Shown in pieces: positions 10,567-18,739 of a stretch of 64,000 nt of DNA. A program made the translations under genes and the position numbers. Position 1 is the first letter of the stretch, and each line of letters begins with the position of its first letter. Below the pieces are notes generated by a model, which saw nothing but the letters and a program-made list of their open reading frames with translations, ran no database searches and had not been told where the DNA came from. Source of the stretch: Stigmatella erecta (GTDB lineage Bacteria > Myxococcota > Myxococcia > Myxococcales > Myxococcaceae); the NCBI RefSeq assembly GCF_900111745.1, contig NZ_FOIJ01000005.1, positions 404,533 through 468,532 on the forward strand, in the 5' to 3' direction.

Positions 10567-11733
10567 TCAGCGGGGAGCGGCTCCCCCGGCCAGCCGACGG
10601 TAGATGGCCTCGTAGCGGTCGATGGCCGGGGCGAGCTGGAAGTGCTTGAGGACGTGCTGGCGGGCGTTGTGGGAGAAGCGGCCCCAGCGCTCCGGGTCGC
10701 GCACGAGCGCGAGGACATGGCCCGCCATGGCCTCCACGTTGCCCATCGGCGCCAGGTAGCCCCGCGCCCCGTGCTCGACCTGCTCGGGGATGCCGCCGAT
10801 GTCGCTGGCGACCACCGGGATGCCGCAGCTCAGCGCCTCGAGCGCGGCGAGGCCGAAGCTCTCCTGCTCACTCGGCAGGAGGAAGACATCGGAGGCGGCG
10901 AGCACCTCGGCGAAGCTCTCCTGTTTGCCCAGGAAGGCCACCCGGTCCTCCAGGCCCAGCTCCCGCACCCTGCGCTCGGCGGGGGAGCGCTCCGGACCAT
11001 CCCCAATCATCACCAGCCGGCACGGGTGCTCGCGGTGGACGCGGGTGAAGACGGACACCACGTCGGCGATGCGTTTGACGGGCCGGAAGTTCGAGACGTG
11101 GATGAGCACCGGCTCGCCGTCTGCCAAGCCGGGAAAGAGCGCGCGCACGTGGGCCCGGTCGCGCCGGGGCGCATAGCGCTCCGTGTCGACGAAGTTGGGG
11201 ATGACCTCGATGGGCAAGGAGCCCGAGGGGATGCCGAAGCCCTCCCAGGTGGCGCGCCGCAGGAACATCGAGGGCGTGGTGACCACGTCACTGCGCAGGA
11301 TGGAGAAGCGGGTGATGGGCAGGTAGGTGGGGTCCGTCCCGACGAGCGTGGTGTCGGTGCCATGGAGCGTCGTGACGATGCGCGGCGCCTGGCTGCCGAG
11401 GACTTCGCGGGCCATCCAGGCCGCCGTGGCATGCGGCACGGCATAGTGGACGTGCAGGATGTCCAGGTGCTCGTAGCTGGCGACCTCGATCATCTTGGAG
11501 GCCAGCGCCAGCGGGTATGTCCCCGAGTGGGCGAGCGCCGGGTAGTCGCTCTCGGTGACCTCGTGGAAGATGACCTTCCGCGTCATGCCGTGGAGGCGGA
11601 CCGGAAGGTCCCGGGCAATGAAGTGGACGCGGTGGCCGCGGTCGGCCATCGCCAGGCCGATCTCGGTCGCGACCATGCCGCTGCCTCCAAAGGTGGGAAA
11701 GCAGGTGATGGCCAGATTGAGGGGGGCGCTCAT
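10567..11733 (-). CDS. bshA: Bacillithiol glycosyltransferase BshA
   Basis: GT4-family enzyme that makes N-acetylglucosaminyl-malate from UDP-GlcNAc and L-malate, the first bacillithiol step. 388 residues. It begins NLAITCFPTFGGSGMVATEIG, which is the BshA N-terminal signature, continues with LHVHYAVPHA and HVSNFRPVKR, and ends with the donor-binding EQESFGLAALEALSCG motif. The ATG overlaps the bshB1 stop (ATGA), and the gene order bshC-bshB1-bshA on the minus strand with ATGA overlaps shows a tight operon. Together the three give a complete bacillithiol route. Confidence 0.92.
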   Translation of the reverse strand: MSAPLNLAITCFPTFGGSGMVATEIGLAMADRGHRVHFIARDLPVRLHGMTRKVIFHEVTESDYPALAHSGTYPLALASKMIEVASYEHLDILHVHYAVPHATAAWMAREVLGSQAPRIVTTLHGTDTTLVGTDPTYLPITRFSILRSDVVTTPSMFLRRATWEGFGIPSGSLPIEVIPNFVDTERYAPRRDRAHVRALFPGLADGEPVLIHVSNFRPVKRIADVVSVFTRVHREHPCRLVMIGDGPERSPAERRVRELGLEDRVAFLGKQESFAEVLAASDVFLLPSEQESFGLAALEALSCGIPVVASDIGGIPEQVEHGARGYLAPMGNVEAMAGHVLALVRDPERWGRFSHNARQHVLKHFQLAPAIDRYEAIYRRLAGGAAPR

Positions 11734-12536
11734 CGGGGGGCGGGGAAGAACAGGGGCCGGGCGAAGGAATTCCGGCGAAAATGCTCCACCGGATCGACGA
11801 GCCCCAGCGTCTCGCGCAGGACGTACGGCTCGCCGTGAGCGACGCCAATCTGGGCCCCGTAGAAGCGGTCCCGGGCCTCGAGCGAGGTGAGCGACAGCGG
11901 CGAGCCCACCAGCGTGGGAGGCCCCTCCGCGCGGGCTTCCACCTGGCTGGCGTAACACCGGACGGCCGCCATCTTCTGGCCGTGGACCGCCGTCACGTCG
12001 GCGACGAAGCTCGGCTCGGCCAGGTGGCGCATGGGGTAGTAGAGCACCTGCCTGGGCGTGAAGGGCGGGTGGACAGGCGCGGTCTCGAACTTGCGGACCG
12101 AGGCGAAGAACAGCGCCCGGGTCACCAGCTCGCTGGTGGCCTCGTGGTCCGGGTGGCGCTCCTGTTGCCAGGGGACGAGCACGAGCTCGGGGCGCAGGCG
12201 GCGCAGCACCTCGACGATTCGCGTGACGGGGGCGGTGCGGGCGCGCTCGGCCTCGGGCGCCTCGAAGCCTGCCCACGGGTCCACCCACCCATCGGGCAGG
12301 CCGAGGTTCTCGCGGACGGTGAGCCCCAGCACGCGGGAGGCCGCCTCGGTCTCGGCGGCGCGGGTCTCGGGGGTGCCGCGCGAGCTCTTCTCCCCGCGCG
12401 TCAGGTCCACGATGCCGGTGCGGTGGCCCAGGCGCGCCATCTGGGCCAGGAGTCCCCCACAGAAGAGCTCGACGTCGTCCGGGTGAGGCCCGAAGGCGAG
12501 GACTTCCAGTCCGTAGGCGGGCTCGGCGGCGCTCAT
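11730..12536 (-). CDS. bshB1: Bacillithiol deacetylase BshB1 (PIG-L/LmbE family)
   Basis: Zinc-dependent deacetylase removing acetate from GlcNAc-malate, the second bacillithiol step. 268 residues. The metal and catalytic motif [14 protein letters not shown] is near the N-terminus, followed by [16 protein letters not shown] and the third zinc ligand region ERHPDHEAT, all typical of BshB1. The start ATG at 12536 overlaps the stop of bshC. Family-wide substrate overlap (for example mycothiol-type enzymes) is possible, but flanking bshA and bshC settle the pathway. Confidence 0.9.
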   Translation of the reverse strand: MSAAEPAYGLEVLAFGPHPDDVELFCGGLLAQMARLGHRTGIVDLTRGEKSSRGTPETRAAETEAASRVLGLTVRENLGLPDGWVDPWAGFEAPEAERARTAPVTRIVEVLRRLRPELVLVPWQQERHPDHEATSELVTRALFFASVRKFETAPVHPPFTPRQVLYYPMRHLAEPSFVADVTAVHGQKMAAVRCYASQVEARAEGPPTLVGSPLSLTSLEARDRFYGAQIGVAHGEPYVLRETLGLVDPVEHFRRNSFARPLFFPAPR

Positions 12537-14161
12537 GGCTTCAGGTCCTTCAGGCCGCCGGAGAACGGCACGCACGCGTCGAGGACCTGGCGCGTGAAGG
12601 CGCCGCCGCCGAAGCGGCAAGCGTAGTAGGGCAAGCCGTGGATGCGTTCCTGCGGCGCACCGTCCGGGAACAGATAGGCCTGGAGGCGCTCCACGCGCCC
12701 GGAGGTGACCTGATCGCGCTGGGCCAGGGTGCGGCCGTAGCGCGCCACCAGGCGGGAGACGCCTCCGTGAACCGTCCTGCGGGTGCGTTCGAGGGCCCGG
12801 GCGAAGCCCGGCTCGAAGGCGGCCGTGCGCTCACCGAGGCGGGCGAGCTCGGCATCGAACGCGCCCACGAGGCGTGCCTGGAGGGCCTCGGGCGGTTCGA
12901 AGGCCTCCACGGGATTCCGGGCGGCGAGGCGGGCCAGCAGCGCGTCCCGTGGGGTGGCCGCGTCATCGGGCGAGAGGCCCAGCGTCTCGAGCAGACGGCG
13001 CGCGCGGTCATCAATCACGCGGAACCGGGCGCGCGGGACGATGAGCGGCATGGGCAGCCCGGCGTGCGCATAGAGGGGGGCGAGCTGCGCGAAGTAGGCG
13101 ATCTCTCCGGGGCCGCCGACGTAGGCCGCCGTGGGGAGCCAGGTGTCCTGAAGCATCGGACGCAAGAGGGCCGAGGTGGTGAAGCGGAGCGGCTCACGCT
13201 CCAGCCACGAGAGGAGCTCGGCCGTCGTCACGCAGGCGCCCTCCGGGTGGCCCACGAGGCTCCAGGTGCCCGGAGACGGGGCCGGGTCGAGGCGGTAGCG
13301 CGCGCCCTCGGGGCCACCGGGCGAGAAGAAGCCGAGGGGGGAGCCTGGGCGCAGGTGCACCTGCTCGGAGAAGCCCGCCTCGGCGAGCGCCCGGCCCCGC
13401 TCGGCGAGGCCGCTGGCGATGGCCGTGGCGGCCTCGATGGACCGGCGGTGGACCGGTGCGGCGAGGGGGGCGAGGCGGGGGTCGCGCGGATCGAGGAACA
13501 GGAGCCCCTCGTCCGCGAAGAGGGTGGAGAGGACCTCGGCGAAGGCGTCCGCCAGCGTGGCCTCGGGACGGTAAGCGCGCTCCAGCAGCGCCAGGTGCTC
13601 GTCCGCGTGGGGCAGGCCGCCCAGCTCGGCGCGCAGCGCGGCGAGTGCCTCGGGGATGCCCCCTCCGAGCTGGCAGTGGGCCACCGGGATGCGCGAGCTG
13701 GCCGCGTCGGGTCTCCCGAGGGCCACCCGCAGCGGGTCCGCCGAGGCGCGCGGAACGAGGCAGTGGTCGATCTCCGGCAGGTCGTGGTCCTCGGTCTGCA
13801 ACCAGAAGATGGGAACGCAGGGCCGTCCCGTCTCCTCGGCCAGGGCGCGAGCGGTGACGATGGCGGAGGCGGCCTTGTAGACCGTGAAGAGCGGACCGAG
13901 GAACAAGCCCACCTGCTGCCCGGTCACCACGGCCACCGTGCCGGGGCGGGCCAGCAGCGCCAGGTTCCGCTCCCGGGCGGGGCTCGGCGCGAGGCGTGCC
14001 TGGCGGGCCACCAGCGCCGCGTGGAGCGCGGGGGCGACGGTGCGCGAGGCCGCGGCGGCCACGGCCTCGGCGCGGGCGGACGGGTGCCGGTAGCGGTCCG
14101 GGAGAAATTCGAGCGCGCGCGGATCACCGCGCATCCAGGAAGCGGAAAACGAAGAGGCCAC
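12533..14161 (-). CDS. bshC: Bacillithiol cysteine ligase BshC
   Basis: Adds cysteine to glucosaminyl-malate to complete bacillithiol. With the GTG start at 14161 the protein is 542 residues, close to the usual about 540; the frame stays open to an ATG at 14212, which would add 17 residues that do not look like the family. Recognisable stretches are [34 protein letters not shown] and [18 protein letters not shown]. It is the first gene of the bsh operon and divergent from the PIG-L gene, with an 86-base gap holding both promoters. Confidence 0.9.
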   Translation of the reverse strand: MASSFSASWMRGDPRALEFLPDRYRHPSARAEAVAAAASRTVAPALHAALVARQARLAPSPARERNLALLARPGTVAVVTGQQVGLFLGPLFTVYKAASAIVTARALAEETGRPCVPIFWLQTEDHDLPEIDHCLVPRASADPLRVALGRPDAASSRIPVAHCQLGGGIPEALAALRAELGGLPHADEHLALLERAYRPEATLADAFAEVLSTLFADEGLLFLDPRDPRLAPLAAPVHRRSIEAATAIASGLAERGRALAEAGFSEQVHLRPGSPLGFFSPGGPEGARYRLDPAPSPGTWSLVGHPEGACVTTAELLSWLEREPLRFTTSALLRPMLQDTWLPTAAYVGGPGEIAYFAQLAPLYAHAGLPMPLIVPRARFRVIDDRARRLLETLGLSPDDAATPRDALLARLAARNPVEAFEPPEALQARLVGAFDAELARLGERTAAFEPGFARALERTRRTVHGGVSRLVARYGRTLAQRDQVTSGRVERLQAYLFPDGAPQERIHGLPYYACRFGGGAFTRQVLDACVPFSGGLKDLKP

Positions 14162-14247
14162 GGGCCGGTGATAGCAAGTCCGGTGTACCGGAGCGACCCC
14201 AAGGAGCCTCACACCCGCGCGGCCTCCTTCTGTTAGGGTCCGCGCCG

Positions 14248-16734
14248 ATGCGCACCTGGGTCATCTTTGGATTGGCAGTGGCCATGAGCCTTGGCGTCTC
14301 TTCGGTGGCACTTGGGCAGCCAGCCCGGCAACCCCACGCGGGGGAGATTGCCCTGGGCATCCGGCGCCTGGGGGTGACGGGCAGCGTGCTCTATGTGGCG
14401 GCCCACCCCGACGACGAGAACACCCGGCTGCTGGCCTGGTGGGCGGGCGGGAGGGGCCTGCGCGCGGGCTACCTCTCGATGACGCGCGGAGACGGGGGAC
14501 AGAACCTCATCGGGACCGAGCAGGACGAGCTGCTCGGGCTCATCCGCACGAACGAGCTGCTCGCGGCGCGCCGCGTCGATGGCGCCGAGCAGATGTTCAC
14601 GCGCGCGCGGGACTTCGGCTACTCGAAGAGCGCGGACGAGACGCTGCGCATCTGGGGCCATGACGAGGTGCTGGCCGATGTCGTGCTCGCCATCCGCCGC
14701 TTCCAGCCGGATGTCATCGTGACGCGCTTCACCCCGAAGCCGCCGAACCACGGGCACCACACCGCCTCGGCGCTCCTGGCCGCGGAGGCGTTCACCGCCG
14801 CGGCGGATCCTTCGCGGTTTCCCGAGCAGCTCGGGGAGCTGAAGCCGTGGAAGGCGGACCGGCTGCTGAACAACGTCTCGACCTGGAACCTGGCGCCGGG
14901 GGCCGACATGTCCGCCTACCTCAAGACCGATGCCGGGGGATACGAGCCGCTCCTGGGGCGCTCCTGGGGCGAGGTCTCGGCGGAGAGCCGCAGCCAGCAC
15001 CGGAGCCAGGGCTTCGGGGTGGCCGCCGAGCGCGGGCCCCTGCTGGAGTACTTCGCCCCCCTCGCCGGGACGCGCCCGAAGGCAGAGCCCTTCGAGGGGC
15101 TCGACCTCACGTGGCGGCGGTGGGGCGGCACGGAGAAGGTCATCCAGGCCATCGATGCGGCGTCGGGCGGGTTCGACCCGCGCGCGCCCCACCTGAGCAT
15201 CCCGGCGCTCCTGCGCGTCCACGAGGCGCTCTCGGCCCTGCCGGAGGGCCACCCGTGGAAGGCCCTCAAGCTGCGCGAGACCGAGGCGCTGGTGGCCGCG
15301 TGCGCGGGGCTGTTCCTGGAGGCCCGCGCGGCGGAGGCGTCGGCCGTGCCAGGCGGCCAGGTGACGTTGAACCTGGTGGCCCTGAACCGCTCGCCCGCCG
15401 CGCTCCGGCTGGTGAGCGTGACGCTGCCAGGCGGCGAGTCCGTGCAGGCCCGCGCGGAGCTGTCCGGAGACAAGCCCTTCACGCTCTCCCGGCCGGTGGC
15501 CATCCCCGCGGATGCGCGGATCTCGACGCCCTACTGGCTCCGGCAGCCCGTTGCCGGTGGCCTCTATGCCCTGGAGGCCCAGGACCGCGCGCTCACCGGC
15601 CGGCCCGAAGGCGAGCCGGCCCTGGCGGTGACGTTCGTTTACGAAACCGGCGGCAAGCGCTTCCAGGTGGTCCGCCCGGCCGTCTACGCCTGGACGGATC
15701 CGGTGCGCGGTGAGCTCTACCGGGCCTTCGAGATCGCCCCGGCCGTGACGGCGACGCTGGAGCGGGAAGTCCTCATGTTCCCCAACGGCCTGCCTCAGTC
15801 CGTGCAGGTGGTGCTGGCCGCGGGCCAGGCGGATGCGGCGGGCAAGGTCCGGCTCGAGGTGCCGTCCGGCTGGCGCGTGGAGCCGGCCGAGGTGCCCTTC
15901 CAGCTCGCCGCGCGCGGGGATGAGCGCACCGTCCGTTTCCAGCTCACCCCGCCCAAGGGGGCGAGTGAGCGGGCGCGGCTGCGCGCCGTCGTCGAGGGTG
16001 GCGGCCGTTCCGAGTCCTGGCGTGTGCGCACCGTGACGCATGAACACATCCCCCCGCAGGTGGTGCGCCAGCCCTCCGAGGCGGCCCTGGTGCCGGTGGC
16101 CCTCACCCCGAAGGTCCGGCGGGTGGGCTACATCCCCGGGCCGGGAGACCGGGTGGCCGAGAGCCTCGCGGCCGTCGGGTATGACGTGACGGTGCTTCCC
16201 GAGGAGCGCCTGGCGTCCGAGAAGCTCGAGCGGTTCGAGGCCATCCTGGTCGGGGTTCGCGCCTTCAACGCCTCCCCCCGGCTCGCCCTCCACCGCGAGC
16301 GGTTGCTGCGGTACGTGGAGGGGGGAGGGCGGCTGGTGGTCCAGTACAACACCAACAGCCGGGTGGGGCCGCTCACCGCCTTCGTGGGGCCGTATCCGCT
16401 GGAGATCGGCCGAGAGCGCGTGACGGACGAGACCGCGGCGATGACGCCCGTGAACCCCCAGGAGCTGCTCCTGCGCTCCCCCAACCGCCTCGGCCCCGCG
16501 GACTTCGAGGGCTGGGTCCAGGAGCGTGGGCTCTACTTCGCTTCGACCTGGGATGACCACTACCAGCCCGTGTTCTCCATGAACGACCCGGGCGAGCCGC
16601 CGCTCCGGGGCGGCCTGCTGGTGGCCCGCCATGGCAAGGGCACCTTCATCTACACGGGCATCGCGTTCTTCCGTCAACTTCCCGCGGGCGTGCCCGGTGC
16701 GTACCGGCTGCTCGCGAACCTCCTCGCCCCATGA
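14248..16734 (+). CDS. Large exported PIG-L family deacetylase with C-terminal accessory domains
   Basis: 828 residues with a signal peptide ([14 protein letters not shown]). The N-terminal third is a PIG-L/LmbE zinc deacetylase fold with [10 protein letters not shown] (His53, Asp55, Asp56), [10 protein letters not shown] and NHGHHTAS. The middle (about 430-640) looks like beta-sandwich domains, and the last about 190 residues resemble a class I amidotransferase-like fold ([49 protein letters not shown]). It likely deacetylates an N-acetyl sugar outside the cytoplasm. Its TGA overlaps the ATG of a 56-residue membrane protein, which in turn overlaps a sodium symporter, suggesting linked uptake of a sugar or its product. 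Confidence 0.85.
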   Translation: MRTWVIFGLAVAMSLGVSSVALGQPARQPHAGEIALGIRRLGVTGSVLYVAAHPDDENTRLLAWWAGGRGLRAGYLSMTRGDGGQNLIGTEQDELLGLIRTNELLAARRVDGAEQMFTRARDFGYSKSADETLRIWGHDEVLADVVLAIRRFQPDVIVTRFTPKPPNHGHHTASALLAAEAFTAAADPSRFPEQLGELKPWKADRLLNNVSTWNLAPGADMSAYLKTDAGGYEPLLGRSWGEVSAESRSQHRSQGFGVAAERGPLLEYFAPLAGTRPKAEPFEGLDLTWRRWGGTEKVIQAIDAASGGFDPRAPHLSIPALLRVHEALSALPEGHPWKALKLRETEALVAACAGLFLEARAAEASAVPGGQVTLNLVALNRSPAALRLVSVTLPGGESVQARAELSGDKPFTLSRPVAIPADARISTPYWLRQPVAGGLYALEAQDRALTGRPEGEPALAVTFVYETGGKRFQVVRPAVYAWTDPVRGELYRAFEIAPAVTATLEREVLMFPNGLPQSVQVVLAAGQADAAGKVRLEVPSGWRVEPAEVPFQLAARGDERTVRFQLTPPKGASERARLRAVVEGGGRSESWRVRTVTHEHIPPQVVRQPSEAALVPVALTPKVRRVGYIPGPGDRVAESLAAVGYDVTVLPEERLASEKLERFEAILVGVRAFNASPRLALHRERLLRYVEGGGRLVVQYNTNSRVGPLTAFVGPYPLEIGRERVTDETAAMTPVNPQELLLRSPNRLGPADFEGWVQERGLYFASTWDDHYQPVFSMNDPGEPPLRGGLLVARHGKGTFIYTGIAFFRQLPAGVPGAYRLLANLLAP

Positions 16735-16901
16735 CCACCCCTTCGACTCCCCCTGAGCCGGGCGGGTCCCCTCCGCGGCGGCCCGAACTCGACGACGCGC
16801 CGCCCCTGCTCGGCTCCTGGCGCAACATCTACCTCTTCGTGCTGGGCGTCCTGGCCCTGCTCATCGCCCTGTTCTGGGCGCTCACCCGGGCCTACGCGTG
16901 A
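16731..16901 (+). CDS. 56-residue single-pass membrane protein
   Basis: A short gene: ATG at 16731, TGA at 16899-16901. It has a Pro-rich soluble N-terminus (PSTPPEPGGSPPRRPEL), then GSWRNIY and one membrane helix (LFVLGVLALLIALFWALT). Both junctions are four-base overlaps: its ATG sits in the stop of the PIG-L gene and the GTG of the symporter sits in its stop. Small partners of solute symporters are known, so an accessory role for the downstream transporter is plausible but is inference. Confidence 0.65.
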   Translation: MTTPSTPPEPGGSPPRRPELDDAPPLLGSWRNIYLFVLGVLALLIALFWALTRAYA

Positions 16902-18625
16902 CACTGCTCGACTGGCTGGTTCTCGTTGGCTCAACGGCGTTCATCGTGGGGTGGGGGCTCTGGCGGTCGCGCGGCGAGAGCCGCACCACGGAGGGCTTCC
17001 TGCGGGGAGGCCAGGATCTGCGCTGGCCCACCATTGGCCTGTCCGTCATGGCCACGCAGGCGAGCGCCATCACCTTCCTCTCCGTCCCGGGCCAGGCCTA
17101 CGAGGACGGGATGCGCTTCGTGCAGTTCTACTTCGGCTTGCCGATCGCGATGGTGATCATCAGCGCGGTCTTCGTGCCCATCTACTACCGGCTGAACGTC
17201 CTCACCGCCTACGAGTACCTGGAGTCGCGCTTCGACCTGAAGACCCGCCTGCTCGGCGCGCTGCTCTTCCTCATCCAGCGGGGACTGGCCTCCGGCATCA
17301 CCCTCTACGCGCCGTCCATCATCCTCTCGGCGATCTTCGGCTGGCCGCTGGAGCCCACCATCCTGGTCATGGGCGCCCTGGTCATTCTCTACACCGTGAC
17401 GGGCGGCTCCAAGGCCGTCAGCCAGACGCAGAAGCAGCAGATGGTGGTCATGCTCGGGGGCATGGCGGTGGCGGCCCTCGTCATCGTGTGGCGGCTGCCC
17501 GGGCACGTCTCCTTCTCGCGGGCCGTCGACGTCGCGGGGGCCCTGGGCCGGATGAACGTGGTCAGCTTCGATTTCGACTTCCAGGACCGCTACAACATCT
17601 GGTCGGGCCTTACCGGCGGGCTGTTCCTGTCCCTGTCGTACTTTGGAACGGACCAGTCCCAGGTGGGCCGCTACCTGACGGGGCGCTCGGTGGCGGAGAG
17701 CCGCCTGGGGCTGCTCTTCAACGGCGTCCTGAAGATCCCGATGCAGTTTCTGATCCTCTTCGTCGGGCTCCTGGTCTTCGTGTTCTATCAATTCACCGCG
17801 CCGCCGCTGCTCTTCAACCAGCCCCTGCGCTCCCGGGTCCAGGCGACCGCGCAGGCGGGGGAGTTCGCCGCCCTGGAAGAGAAATGGCTCCAGGTGCAGG
17901 CACAGAAGCGCGCCGAGGCCGACCGGTACGTGGCGGCGCGTGACGCCGGGGACCCTGCCGCGGAGGCGGGCGCGCGCGAGCGGCTCCAGGCCGCCGCCCG
18001 GACGGCCGAGACGATCCGCAAGGAGGCCAAGGCCGTGGTCTCCCGGGCCCTGCCAGGCAGCGAGACGAAGGACTCGGACTACATCTTCATCTCCTTCGTG
18101 AGGGACTGGATGCCCAGCGGGCTCGTGGGGCTGCTCATCACCGTCATCCTGGCGGCGGCCATGAGCTCGATTGCCAGCGAGCTCAACGCCCTGGGCGCGA
18201 CGACCACGGTCGACTTCTACCGGAGGCTCCTGCGCCGCGATGCGACCGACCGCCAGGTCCTGGTGGCCTCCAAGCTGTGTACCGTGCTCTGGGGGTTCGT
18301 CGCGGTCGCCTTCGCGAGCTTCGCCTCGCTGCTCGACAACCTCATCCAGGCGGTCAACATCCTCGGCTCGCTCTTCTACGGGACCGTGCTGGGCTTGTTC
18401 CTCGTGGCCTTCTTCCTCCGGCACGTGCGAGGCAATGCGGTCTTCGTCGCCGCACTCATCTCCCAGGGGATGGTGCTCGGCCTCTTCGTGTTCTCCTCCA
18501 TTGGTTATCTCTGGTTCAACGTCATTGGTTGCGCGCTGACCGTCGTCCTGGGATTGATTCTCCAGGCCCTCTTGCCCCAGCCCCCCTCCGGGGCGAGCGG
18601 CGCGGCTGCCAGCCCCAGCTCCTAG
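16898..18625 (+). CDS. Sodium:solute symporter (SSS family)
   Basis: 575-residue polytopic membrane protein of the SSS family. Signatures are RSRGESRTTEGFLRGGQDLRW, IGLSVMATQASAITFLSVPG, YYRLNVLTAYEYLESRF and SYFGTDQSQVGRYLTGRS. It has about 13-14 hydrophobic segments. A soluble Ala/Glu/Arg-rich insertion of about 85 residues (about residues 310-395) separates transmembrane segments and probably forms a cytoplasmic helical hairpin. Substrate unknown; the coupled PIG-L gene points to a sugar-type compound. Start GTG 16898. Confidence 0.92.
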   Translation: MTLLDWLVLVGSTAFIVGWGLWRSRGESRTTEGFLRGGQDLRWPTIGLSVMATQASAITFLSVPGQAYEDGMRFVQFYFGLPIAMVIISAVFVPIYYRLNVLTAYEYLESRFDLKTRLLGALLFLIQRGLASGITLYAPSIILSAIFGWPLEPTILVMGALVILYTVTGGSKAVSQTQKQQMVVMLGGMAVAALVIVWRLPGHVSFSRAVDVAGALGRMNVVSFDFDFQDRYNIWSGLTGGLFLSLSYFGTDQSQVGRYLTGRSVAESRLGLLFNGVLKIPMQFLILFVGLLVFVFYQFTAPPLLFNQPLRSRVQATAQAGEFAALEEKWLQVQAQKRAEADRYVAARDAGDPAAEAGARERLQAAARTAETIRKEAKAVVSRALPGSETKDSDYIFISFVRDWMPSGLVGLLITVILAAAMSSIASELNALGATTTVDFYRRLLRRDATDRQVLVASKLCTVLWGFVAVAFASFASLLDNLIQAVNILGSLFYGTVLGLFLVAFFLRHVRGNAVFVAALISQGMVLGLFVFSSIGYLWFNVIGCALTVVLGLILQALLPQPPSGASGAAASPSS

Positions 18626-18739
18626 GAGCACCAAGTTGAGCACACTGCGTCAAGGAACATCCTGTTTCACTCACAGGAGACAGTCCGCACCTTGAAGCCG
18701 TTTACACCCAGTGGGGAAGCGTCTAGATGACGCGGAAGA

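Noticed and set aside
10642..11838. 398-residue plus-strand frame opposite bshA
   Set aside because: No motif, biased composition, and it overlaps a convincing bshA with operon overlaps.
16898..18625. Proline or glucose specificity for the SSS symporter
   Set aside because: Family membership is clear, but substrate cannot be read from motifs I can verify.
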